Shown one piece after another: positions 38,084 to 48,269 of a DNA stretch of 64,000 bases (its first letter is position 1; each line of letters begins with the position of its first letter). The position numbers and the translations under genes are program-made. The stretch spans positions 124,001 through 188,000 of the forward strand of contig NZ_MAEH01000012.1 in NCBI RefSeq assembly GCF_009933135.1, read 5' to 3'. Under the pieces are notes generated by a model that was given only the letters and a program-made list of their open reading frames with translations, was not told where the DNA came from and ran no database searches. Source of the stretch: Candidatus Enterococcus leclercqii (GTDB lineage Bacteria; Bacillota; Bacilli; Lactobacillales; Enterococcaceae).

Positions 38084-39829
38084 ATGAAAAATATTTTTGC
38101 TTATCTCTGGTCGTATTTTAAACAGCACAAAGGGCGCTACACAGTCGTTGTGACCTTTATGTTGGTGGCCAGCGCCATGTATGTGGCGCCTACCTACCTC
38201 ATACGACTGTTTATCGATGCTATTTTGCAAGACGACTTCAATCACGGGACACTGCTTTTTTATACTGGCTTGTTCTTGGGTTCCATTCTCGTGGCTTATC
38301 TCACTGAGTTCGTCTGGAATTATTACTTGTTTATCGGCTCTTATGACATGCAAAGAAAGCTCCGGGGCGAGATGATGGGACACTTTTTGAAAATGAGCCC
38401 GCCTTTTTATCATCGCTTCCGCACGGGGGACTTGATGACTCGAGCCAATGATGATGTTCAAGTGATGGGGATGACGATTGGCTACGGCCTGATGGTTTTC
38501 TTAAACACTAGTGTCTACTTGGCGTTCATTGTGGGGATGATGGCCGTCACAGTTAGTTGGAAACTGACCTTGATTGCCTTGATTCCCATGCCTTTTCTAG
38601 CTTATTTCATCTTCAAATGGGGTTCATTGGTAGATGCCAAATTTACTGAAGCCCAAAACGCCGTCTCTGAGATGAACAGCGAAGTGTTGGAAATCATTGA
38701 TGGCATTCGCGTAGTGCGAGCATTCGGTTTGGAGTCTGCTACCACTAGTCAATTCAACGAAAAAACCGGGGAAACCTTAGCCAAAAACAACGAAGTCTCT
38801 GAAATCGACTCCCGTTTTGGGCCCTTGATTACGATTTTATTGGCCATTAGTTTTGTCATGAGCTTCGGTGCTGGTGCCTTTTTGGTAGCCAAACAAGAGA
38901 TTACCGTGGGAGCAATGGTTTCCTTTCAAGTCTATTTGGGTATGGTGGTTTGGCCGATGATCTCAGCTGGGGATTTGGTGAATGTGATGCAGCAAGGTGC
39001 CGCTTCATGGCGCCGGATCAGTGAAGTTCTTCATACCGGTGACGGCCTCGAAAAAGACGGGCAACATAAACTTGCCACAGTCGATACCTTTCGTTTCCAA
39101 CAATTCAGTTTTCGCTATCCAGAAAGCTCCCGTCCCGTTCTTAATGCTGTTGATTTAACCATCGCTAAAGGGGATATCATCGGGATTGTGGGCAAGACCG
39201 GCAGCGGGAAGACAACGCTCTTGCGACAATTTGGTCATCATTATCCTTATTCAGATCAAGTCCCTTTCATCAACGAGCATCTTCTGACCGATTATCAGAC
39301 TGACGACCTGCGGCAAAAGTTTGCTGAAGTGCCTCAAGAACACACACTGTTTTCTCGTACAATTCGCGAAAATCTGTTGTTCGGAGATGCCAATGCAACC
39401 GAGGAGCAGCTGTGGCAGGCTTTAGAAACTGCCTGTTTTGCCGCTGAAGTTCGGGAAATGAAAGACGGTCTGGAAACTATGGTCGGCGAAAAAGGGGTTT
39501 CACTTTCCGGCGGACAGAAACAGCGCTTATCATTGGCCCGGGCCTTCTTACGAAACAGCGAATTTCTGCTGTTAGACGATGCGTTGTCGGCAGTAGATGC
39601 CAAAACAGAACAAAGCATCATCGAAAATCTACGAAATCTCGAGCAGTCCCCCACCTTGGTAATCATTACCCACCGTCTGTCTGCCATTACTCAGGCCAAT
39701 AAAATTATTGTCTTAGAAGACGGCGGCATCATTCAACGGGGCAGACACGCTGAATTGATTACACAGCCTGGTTGGTATCAAGAACAATACCATCATCAAC
39801 AAATCAAAGGAGGTGGCGTTCATGTTTAA
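38084..39829 (+). CDS. Heterodimeric ABC multidrug exporter subunit, degenerate-site type
   Basis: 581 residues: six-helix ABC transmembrane domain then nucleotide-binding domain. Walker A GKTGSGKTT (near 373), signature VSLSGGQKQR, and Walker B FLLLDDALSAVD, in which Asp replaces the catalytic Glu. Paired with the next gene it forms a BmrC/EfrC-like exporter with one inactive ATP site. Start ATG 38084 (MKNIFAYLW) follows GAGG; an upstream reading is leader. Likely exports drugs or peptides and is induced through the leader attenuator. Confidence 0.88.
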   Translation: MKNIFAYLWSYFKQHKGRYTVVVTFMLVASAMYVAPTYLIRLFIDAILQDDFNHGTLLFYTGLFLGSILVAYLTEFVWNYYLFIGSYDMQRKLRGEMMGHFLKMSPPFYHRFRTGDLMTRANDDVQVMGMTIGYGLMVFLNTSVYLAFIVGMMAVTVSWKLTLIALIPMPFLAYFIFKWGSLVDAKFTEAQNAVSEMNSEVLEIIDGIRVVRAFGLESATTSQFNEKTGETLAKNNEVSEIDSRFGPLITILLAISFVMSFGAGAFLVAKQEITVGAMVSFQVYLGMVVWPMISAGDLVNVMQQGAASWRRISEVLHTGDGLEKDGQHKLATVDTFRFQQFSFRYPESSRPVLNAVDLTIAKGDIIGIVGKTGSGKTTLLRQFGHHYPYSDQVPFINEHLLTDYQTDDLRQKFAEVPQEHTLFSRTIRENLLFGDANATEEQLWQALETACFAAEVREMKDGLETMVGEKGVSLSGGQKQRLSLARAFLRNSEFLLLDDALSAVDAKTEQSIIENLRNLEQSPTLVIITHRLSAITQANKIIVLEDGGIIQRGRHAELITQPGWYQEQYHHQQIKGGGVHV

Positions 39830-41570
39830 GACGATTCTCCGTCTTTTCAGCTATCTGAAATACCATAAAAGAACCTTCATCTTAGGGACAGTTCTATTAA
39901 TTACCGCAGCGGCCTTGGAACTTTGCTCGCCGCTTTTAGCAAAACGTTCCCTCGATGATGTTATGACTCCTGCTTTTAAAACTGGCCAATTGAACACCCA
40001 ACTCTTAGTGATGCTGCTATCCGGATACTTGCTGATCAATCTGATTGGTTCACTGTTTCGCTACATCAGTATCCTTCGCTTGCGGAAAATGGCCAACATG
40101 ATTGTCAAACAAATGCGGGATGAACTCTTTGATCACATGCATCGTTTGCCAGTGTCTTATTTTGACAGTATTCCAGCGGGAAAAATCGTTGCCCGTATTA
40201 CGAATGATACTGAGGTCCTGCGCTCCAATTTTTACGTCAATGTCTTGAGTAACATGCTCAGCAATTTGATTTCAATTATCGGCGTCTTCATCGCCATCAC
40301 CCTCTTAAATCACTGGTTAGGTCTAGCGTTATTGATTTTGGTGCCAATTCTTTTGATTTGGCAGCGATTTTACACCAAATACGCCACTCGCTACAACTTG
40401 GATATCCGGGAATATACCTCCCAGATCAGCGGACAGTTGAATGAATTTGTACAAGGCATGCCCGTAATCCAGGCCTTCCAACGGGAAACGCAGCTGTTAG
40501 CTGAATTTAAGGACACTGTTGGAAAATGGCACGATGCCGGCAAGAAATATCTACGTCTTGATTCAGCAGTTGCTTGGGGCTTTGCCAACGTCTTACGAAA
40601 CGGCACCATTTTGGCGGTGATCTACGCCCTCTCCTCTTTATTTCTAGATGGTCGTATGTCACTATCTGCCGGCTTGCTGTATATTTTTATTGATTATATC
40701 AACCGTCTTTTCGACCCCATCGATGGCATGATCCAAATTTTTGCCAATATCCAGCAGTCCCTGGCAGCTGGTACCCGCATCTTTGAATTCGCCGATGAAC
40801 CAATTGAAAATCAAGAGGGTGTTGAATTAGTCGTCACGGACGGTGCTGTGCGCTTTGAGCAGGTTTCCTTTGGCTATTTGCCGGAGACTCCGGTTCTCCA
40901 CAAGATTGATTTTGCTGCGGCGGCCGGTGAGACAATTGCTTTAGTGGGGCATACGGGCTCGGGAAAATCCAGTATTTTAAATCTGTTATTCCGCTTTTAT
41001 GATCCTCAAGCTGGACAAATTGTGATTGATGAGCAGGTAATTGAAGCCTGTAACCGTCACAGTGTCAGACGTCACATGGCTATCGTTTTGCAAGATCCCT
41101 ATCTTTTTACTGGGACTATTGCCACAAATATCAGCATGGGAGACCCCGCCATCAGTGATGACATGGTGACAGACGCCTTAGAAAAAGTCGGTGCCGGCTA
41201 TTTGATCGGACGTTATGATCAAGGAATTCATCATCCTGTCGTAGAAAAGGGGAATGAATTTTCTAGCGGCGAGCGTCAATTGATCAGCTTTGCCCGAGCA
41301 TTGGTATTTGATCCTAAGATTTTAATCTTGGACGAAGCCACTAGTCATGTAGACACTGAAACAGAAGCCATCATTCAAAAAGCGATGCAGGTGTTGCAAA
41401 AAGGCCGGACGACCTTCATGATTGCCCATCGTCTGTCTACCATTAAAGAAGCCGATCAAATCCTAGTTTTGGATAAAGGACGCATCGTTGAGCAAGGAAA
41501 TCACCACTCCCTCTTACAACAGGCTGGCATCTATCAGCAGATGTATCAAATGCAGGCCGAACAGTTGTAA
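39822..41570 (+). CDS. Heterodimeric ABC multidrug exporter subunit, catalytic-Glu type
   Basis: 582 residues with the same layout. Walker A GHTGSGKSS, Walker B ILILDEATSHVD with the catalytic Glu, H-loop AHRLSTI, but a weakened signature FSSGERQ in place of LSGGQ. Its signature therefore completes the degenerate site and its Walker motifs the active one, as in BmrD/EfrD. AAAGGAGGT lies before ATG 39822; the start overlaps the upstream gene by 8 bases, so the two are coupled. Confidence 0.88.
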   Translation: MFKTILRLFSYLKYHKRTFILGTVLLITAAALELCSPLLAKRSLDDVMTPAFKTGQLNTQLLVMLLSGYLLINLIGSLFRYISILRLRKMANMIVKQMRDELFDHMHRLPVSYFDSIPAGKIVARITNDTEVLRSNFYVNVLSNMLSNLISIIGVFIAITLLNHWLGLALLILVPILLIWQRFYTKYATRYNLDIREYTSQISGQLNEFVQGMPVIQAFQRETQLLAEFKDTVGKWHDAGKKYLRLDSAVAWGFANVLRNGTILAVIYALSSLFLDGRMSLSAGLLYIFIDYINRLFDPIDGMIQIFANIQQSLAAGTRIFEFADEPIENQEGVELVVTDGAVRFEQVSFGYLPETPVLHKIDFAAAAGETIALVGHTGSGKSSILNLLFRFYDPQAGQIVIDEQVIEACNRHSVRRHMAIVLQDPYLFTGTIATNISMGDPAISDDMVTDALEKVGAGYLIGRYDQGIHHPVVEKGNEFSSGERQLISFARALVFDPKILILDEATSHVDTETEAIIQKAMQVLQKGRTTFMIAHRLSTIKEADQILVLDKGRIVEQGNHHSLLQQAGIYQQMYQMQAEQL

Positions 41571-41633
41571 TCGGCGGTTTCCAGGAATCGTCGCTGTCTG
41601 TTTATGAAGTAAGAAAGTACCCCGCCCAATCGA

Positions 41634-41678
41634 AAATGCTCCGGCACCAGTTAAACTGTGTGCCGGAGCGTTTTTTGA
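41634..41678 (+). terminator. Terminator after the ABC exporter
   Basis: GCTCCGGCAC / GTGCCGGAGC stem, six Ts. The region from here to 41800 holds a small GAAGCG/CGCTTC hairpin (about 41740) and no gene. Confidence 0.88.
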
Positions 41679-41800
41679 TAATGGACTTTTACAAAACCAG
41701 CGGGTATCGCTTACGCCAAATTTGCCACAGGTAGAAAGAAGCGAAACCCGCTTCTATTCTTATACGCGAGTTTCAATGAATCCTGTACTTCTCTTCATAC

Positions 41801-41843
41801 AAAAAAGTACCCTGTGAACAGACAACTGCTCACAAGGCACGTA
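41801..41843 (-). terminator. Terminator of metG
   Basis: GTGCCTTGTGAGCAG pairs with CTGTTCACAGGGTAC (minus strand), then six Ts. Confidence 0.82.
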
Positions 41844-41881
41844 TCATTCAGCTAACATTCATCCAGTATTCATTTAAATTT

Positions 41882-44254
<2,373 letters not shown>

Positions 44255-44530
44255 ATGGAAAAAAAACACCGCTATTTAATTACAATCATTACCGTATTGA
44301 CCTTCGTGCATATGGTTTTTTGTACCTTCTACCCGACGCTTTCCGCCTATTTCAATACTCACGATCACTTGCGCAGCTTTTTAACCGCTGTTCAACTGAT
44401 TCGTGCCGTCTTCTTAACCGGCATTGCCTTTAGCGGCTTTATCGCCATCAAAGACCGTGCCAAAAAGATTGTGCCCTTTTATTTAGTCCTCTTTTTGTTC
44501 AACCTGGTGATTCCATTTATTTTTCGTTAG
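44255..44530 (+). CDS. Small three-helix membrane protein, unknown function
   Basis: 91 residues with hydrophobic segments at about 8-30, 43-64 and 72-90. Begins MEKKHRYLITIITVL. There is no strong ribosome site directly before the ATG, so the start is uncertain; a CTGCC/GGCAG hairpin precedes it. Preceded by TATAAT at 44164. No family recognised. Confidence 0.55.
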   Translation: MEKKHRYLITIITVLTFVHMVFCTFYPTLSAYFNTHDHLRSFLTAVQLIRAVFLTGIAFSGFIAIKDRAKKIVPFYLVLFLFNLVIPFIFR

Positions 44531-44660
44531 TCGCCTTTCACCGAACACTGCTTGCCAAACATGGTACAATAAATGAGAAATAGGAAAGAACTAGGCCTGG
44601 TGCTGCGTGAAAAGCAGCCAGTCCATGGGTCTTACTATCTGAGAAATGTGGGGGTCTCTC

Positions 44661-45491
44661 ATGAAAGAATTTGCTGATAAAGCAGCCGAAAAACAATATT
44701 ACGAACAATCTGCCACAGAAGCAGAATTTTTGGACTGGTATCATCGCCAGGATCACCCAGAATACATCAAACCTTCGTTGACTGTTGACATGGTTCTCAT
44801 GTGTTACAACAAGGAAGAAGATCAATTAAAAACTTTGCTGATTCGTCGTAAAAGTCATCCATATCGCAACTCATGGGCTTTACCGGGTGGATTTGTTGAA
44901 CAAGGTGAATCCACTGATGACAGTGTTATTCGAGAAACCAAAGAAGAAACCGGCGTCACCATTGGCCAACACAACATCGAACAACTCCACACCTTCAGCA
45001 CTCCTGATCGGGATCCTCGAGGCTGGGTCGTGACAGTCAGTTATCTGGCTTTTATTGGAGAAGAGCCCCTCATCGCAGGTGACGACGCCAATGAAGTTCG
45101 TTGGTTCAATATGGAACGTCGCGGCAATCAGCTGTGCTTGAGTTCCGGCGGTGTTGAAATCATTTTGGACTTAAATACTGGGGTTTCCATCGGTCACGAT
45201 ACGTTGGCCTTTGACCATAGCCAGATCATCTTGAAAGCCTTCAAACGCGTGGCGAATAAAATGGAACATGAGCCGTTGGTTTTGCAAGTTCTAGGTGACA
45301 CCTTTACCATCACCGAAGCCCGCAAAGTATTTGCCAAGTTCTGGGGCGTGGATTTTCGCTCCATTGATCATTCCAATTACAAAAAGGCCATGTTGCAGTA
45401 CTTTGATGAAATTGGTGAACGGCCATTGGGAATTGGGCGTCCTTCCAAGATTTACCAGCTAAAAAAAGAAGTGCTTACTGGCAGAAGATAA
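44661..45491 (+). CDS. Nudix hydrolase with C-terminal winged helix, NrtR-like
   Basis: 276 residues: N-terminal Nudix domain (from SLTVDMVLMCYN) with an intact box GGFVEQGESTDDSVIRET followed by KEETGV, and a C-terminal winged helix (VLGDTFTITEARKVFAKFWG, then GRPSKIYQLKK). NrtR-type regulators bind ADP-ribose and control NAD genes; some keep ADP-ribose hydrolase activity, which the intact box permits here. No NAD gene is adjacent, so targets are unknown. Extended -10 TGGTACAAT lies at about 44561-44569. Confidence 0.85.
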   Translation: MKEFADKAAEKQYYEQSATEAEFLDWYHRQDHPEYIKPSLTVDMVLMCYNKEEDQLKTLLIRRKSHPYRNSWALPGGFVEQGESTDDSVIRETKEETGVTIGQHNIEQLHTFSTPDRDPRGWVVTVSYLAFIGEEPLIAGDDANEVRWFNMERRGNQLCLSSGGVEIILDLNTGVSIGHDTLAFDHSQIILKAFKRVANKMEHEPLVLQVLGDTFTITEARKVFAKFWGVDFRSIDHSNYKKAMLQYFDEIGERPLGIGRPSKIYQLKKEVLTGRR

Positions 45492-45566
45492 ATTGAATAA
45501 TTCATATGCGTTGAACCTAACCCTGTCCCCCTCTTATAAAGGCACACACGAGCAAATGTGAACTGT

Positions 45567-45622
45567 AAGGAAAAGACGACTGGCCGCCACTAAAATCAGT
45601 GGCAACTAGTCGTCTTTTCCTT
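45567..45622 (+). terminator. Terminator after the Nudix gene
   Basis: AAGGAAAAGACGACT and GCCACT pair with AGTGGC and AGTCGTCTTTTCCTT. Confidence 0.88.
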
Positions 45623-45749
45623 ATTTCAAATCATAAACCAACAGCATCCCAATTTTTAAGTCTGTGTTCACCCTTGAATAGACTAATGGATTTGCCTTTT
45701 GCGCTTGAAAATTATGAATTTTGACTCCCTTTTAGTTACTTAAGTTTTC

Positions 45750-45790
45750 AGCCGGCTTCTGTAAAGGCGAATCGTTACCGGCTTTTTCTT
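45750..45790 (+). terminator. Second terminator just ahead of aac(6')
   Basis: AGCCGG / CCGGCT stem followed by TTTTTCTT. The likely aac(6') extended -10, TGGTAAAAT (45796-45804), lies immediately after it, so it may simply insulate that promoter. The stretch 45623-45749 holds no gene. Confidence 0.6.
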
Positions 45791-45832
45791 AAGACTGGTA
45801 AAATAGCACTAAATGAAAAAGCAGGTGATGAA

Positions 45833-46405
45833 ATGATCGTAACAGAATTCGATCGGGAAGACCCTTCAATGAAAGTCCAATTAGCAGACATGCTAGCGTT
45901 GACTTGGCCTCAAACATACGGTGCCAATGCCACTACAGAAGTCGATCATCTGATGAGCAGTGAACGTTTAGCCATCGCTGCTATCGACAATGATGAACTG
46001 GTAGGCTTTGTCGGCGCAATCCCGCAATACGGCAACACGGGCTGGGAGATTCATCCACTGGTCGTACGAGACAGCCACCGCAAACAGCGAATCGGTGCCC
46101 GTTTGATGACTTTTATTGAAGATGAGATCGAGACTCGCGGCGGCATCACTGTCTATCTGGGTACCGATGATGAAAAGTCACAGACCAGTCTCAGCCATTT
46201 GGATCTGTTTGAAGACCCATTGACTGCGATTTCTAAAATCGAAAATCTCGATCATCATCCTTATGAGTTCTATGAAAAGCAGGGCTATAAAATTGTCGGT
46301 GTGATCCCGGATGCCAACGGTTGGAACAAACCCGACATTCTGATGGCTAAACGCATCTTACAGCCGCCATATGATCTGAATAAAAAACAGCCCACAACGG
46401 ACTGA
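45833..46405 (+). CDS. Aminoglycoside 6'-N-acetyltransferase, AAC(6')-Ii-like
   Basis: 190-residue GNAT enzyme that resembles AAC(6')-Ii of E. faecium almost throughout: FDREDPSMKVQLADMLALTW at the start, ELVGFVGAIPQYGNTGWE, HPLVVRDSHRKQRIGARL (acetyl-CoA loop), RGGITVYLGTDD, and HPYEFYEKQGYKIVGVIPDA with NGW. It should transfer acetyl from CoA to the 6'-amino group of aminoglycosides such as tobramycin and kanamycin, giving low-level intrinsic resistance. Close relatives are chromosomal species markers in the E. faecium group. GCAGGTGATG precedes ATG. Confidence 0.9.
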   Translation: MIVTEFDREDPSMKVQLADMLALTWPQTYGANATTEVDHLMSSERLAIAAIDNDELVGFVGAIPQYGNTGWEIHPLVVRDSHRKQRIGARLMTFIEDEIETRGGITVYLGTDDEKSQTSLSHLDLFEDPLTAISKIENLDHHPYEFYEKQGYKIVGVIPDANGWNKPDILMAKRILQPPYDLNKKQPTTD

Positions 46406-46415
46406 TTGCTAGAAA

Positions 46416-46466
46416 TTGGACTAGCTGCTGGATATTCTTTAAGCAGCTGGTCCTTTTCTTTTTTAT
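46416..46466 (+). terminator. Terminator after aac(6')
   Basis: GGACTAGCTGCT / AGCAGCTGGTCC stem followed by TTTTCTTTTTT. Confidence 0.88.
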
Positions 46467-46653
46467 GTTAACCTTATCAGCAATTGGTTCTTATTTTTCA
46501 CAAGAAAAAATCAAGAAGTCACAAATTATTTATTGCAATTTGAATACTCTCTTTTAGCGAGCCCAGTCTGCTATTACAGCTATCTTTAGCGATTATCCAG
46601 AAACTTCCAAACGATTTACAGCTGTTTTTTTATCAAGAATATCCGAAACCCTC
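46467..46653. other. AT-rich region before the TnpB-like gene
   Basis: No gene and no obvious IS left end was recognised. It may be the remains of a transposon left end. Confidence 0.35.
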
Positions 46654-46682
46654 TTGCTTTTTTCATAAACATTCATTAATAT
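46654..46682 (+). promoter_or_regulatory. Promoter of the TnpB-like gene
   Basis: TTGCTT, 17 bases, TAATAT; the leader to the start codon is about 80 bases. Confidence 0.65.
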
Positions 46683-46770
46683 TTTATACAACTCTGAAAG
46701 TATTTAATTTTCAGATAATTCACTGGAAGCTTTGAGCTGCCAATCAATCAGCATAACGGGGGTGAACCAT

Positions 46771-47715
46771 TTGAAGGTTTTGAAGGCCTATAAATTTCGA
46801 ATCTATCCGACTTCTGAGCAACGTCAATTTTTTATCGAAACCTTTGGATGCGTTCGTTTTACGTATAACTCCCTGCTAAAAAATCGGGAATATCGTGATC
46901 TTCGAGATGATCCTGGCGAGCTGTTAACCCCTGCAAAGCTGAAACAAAAGCATCCTTTTTTGAAAAAAACCGACAGTCTGGCGTTAGCCAATGCCCAACG
47001 AAATCTGGATCGAGCCTTTCGCAACTACTATGCCGGTCGTTGCAGTCATCCCAAATTGAAAACCAAAAAGGCGATGTGGCAATCGTACACTACTAACAAT
47101 CAACAAGGGACAATTCGCATTGAAACCGGCCGCTTGAAGCTACCCAAGATCAAAACACTGATCCCGCTGCTGTTGCATCGAGAAATCAAGGGTGAAATCA
47201 AGTCTGCGACTATTTCTGCCAAAAACCTCGAAGAATTCTATGTTTCCCTTTTATGCGAAGAGCAAGTGGCACACCTACCCAAGACAAGCCGTACAATCAG
47301 TATCCGTTTTTGTCCCCAACAATTGGTTTTGGCCGATGCTCCACTCTCTGGTCTTGGCTTTTGTCAAAAGGAGCTGTCCGAAAAACTCCTCAAAGAAGAA
47401 CGACGCTTGGCAATTCGAGCCCTCAGCGCCCGCCGCCGATTGGTAAAACTAAAGGAAGCCAAAAATTATCAGAAGCAAAAAAATCGCGTCATGGATCTCC
47501 AACGCCACAAGCGGGCTCGGCAAAAGGCCTATATGGACGAGCTCTCGTTGACCTTAGTCAAAGATTTTGATGAGATTATTATTTGCTTTGAGCCAAAGCA
47601 GTCAGCTGTAGCTTTCAACTGGTCAGATTGGCAAAAGTTCCTGCAAAAGTTAAAATACAAAGCACGTTGGTACGGCAAAACCGTCAATCTCCAAACCCTC
47701 AGCAAAAATGCCTGA
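46771..47715 (+). CDS. Nuclease-dead TnpB homologue, candidate TldR RNA-guided repressor
   Basis: 314 residues. The N-terminal half is plainly IS605-type TnpB: MKVLKAYKFRIYPTSEQRQF, FGCVRFTYNSLL, ALANAQRNLDRAFRNYYAG and HPKLKTKK. The RuvC half is degraded at the active site only. Where TnpB has the first Asp (GIDLG) this protein has ISIRFCPQQ (Arg179); where it has the second-site Glu (IIIEDL) it has IIICFEP (Cys272). It stops at residue 314, just before the CxxC zinc finger and the third RuvC Asp. The reading frame is otherwise intact, with GGGGGTG six bases before TTG 46771. No tnpA is nearby. These are the hallmarks of TldR proteins; a decaying transposon remnant is the alternative. Confidence 0.8.
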   Translation: MKVLKAYKFRIYPTSEQRQFFIETFGCVRFTYNSLLKNREYRDLRDDPGELLTPAKLKQKHPFLKKTDSLALANAQRNLDRAFRNYYAGRCSHPKLKTKKAMWQSYTTNNQQGTIRIETGRLKLPKIKTLIPLLLHREIKGEIKSATISAKNLEEFYVSLLCEEQVAHLPKTSRTISIRFCPQQLVLADAPLSGLGFCQKELSEKLLKEERRLAIRALSARRRLVKLKEAKNYQKQKNRVMDLQRHKRARQKAYMDELSLTLVKDFDEIIICFEPKQSAVAFNWSDWQKFLQKLKYKARWYGKTVNLQTLSKNA

Positions 47716-47866
47716 ACTGATAAATCAGCAGTTGCTTATGAACTGGAAGGGACTCCAGGGATCGCCTAGGGTATAGAAAAAATCACAGTATTTTTGTTTC
47801 TAGGAATCACTGTCCACTAATTATAACAAACCATTTAAGTAAGCCGCGATCCCCTCGCGGCTTTCC
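47716..47866 (+). other. Structured stretch directly after the TnpB-like gene
   Basis: Small hairpins CTGA..TCAG, CTGGA/TCCAG and a longer one CCTAG (47765-47769) with CTAGG (47800-47804), then a 9-bp GC-rich hairpin AAGCCGCGA / TCGCGGCTT (47841-47863) followed by TTTCCTTGTGTTTT that may be a terminator. It could be the start of the guide-RNA scaffold, an alternative guide RNA (segment 47806-47840) or the decayed 3' end of tnpB. Confidence 0.35.
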
Positions 47867-47959
47867 TTGTGTTTTCGCCAACTGCCAGCTGCTGCCGGGC
47901 CAACAGAAAAACCACTACTCAATACCGATTTTTCAAAAAATGGAAGGTGACTTAAGTAA

Positions 47960-48146
47960 TTTCCAAGTGCTAAGCAGCAGATGTTTAATCACAATTAATA
48001 AAAAATATACGGGTGAGGAAAACTTGTGACCCTCTTGATGTCTTAGTCCGAAGAGAGAACAATCCCATACGTATAAAGAGAAGTGAATGAGGCTGACTTT
48101 CCTTGATGAAGTCAAGGAAAGTCTATGTCTGAAATTTTAGCAATGA
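47960..48146 (+). ncRNA. Candidate reRNA-like guide RNA of the TldR-like protein
   Basis: After a GGGT..ACCC hairpin (48011-48032) and a CTCTT/AAGAG hairpin (48032-48055) comes a perfect 12-bp stem GACTTTCCTTGA / TCAAGGAAAGTC (48095-48106, 48112-48123), the usual look of an IS200/IS605 right end. It is followed by TATGTC, about 16 unstructured bases (48130-48145) where a guide would be, and then a terminator. Boundaries are estimates. No protein frame fits the stretch. Confidence 0.45.
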
Positions 48147-48195
48147 AAAGCCGACGATCTTCCAATGATTTTAATGGAAGATCGTCGGCTTTTTG
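48146..48195. terminator. Bidirectional terminator between the guide-like RNA and rlmN
   Basis: Perfect 19-bp stem (48146-48164 with 48175-48193) with T-run; also suited to end rlmN on the minus strand. Confidence 0.9.
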
Positions 48196-48269
48196 GGGTT
48201 CTCGATTGGTATTGTTCGCTTCGTAGGACGGTGACTCAACTATTGTCACAGCCTATGTCAGAGCTGTCA

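Noticed and set aside
46654-47866. Ordinary active IS605 element
   Set aside because: No tnpA, no recognised left end, RuvC residues lost and zinc finger missing, so it cannot be an autonomous or catalytically normal element.
48094-48195. CRISPR-like or tandem repeat near the TnpB-like gene
   Set aside because: Only two different hairpins are present; there are no repeated units or spacers.
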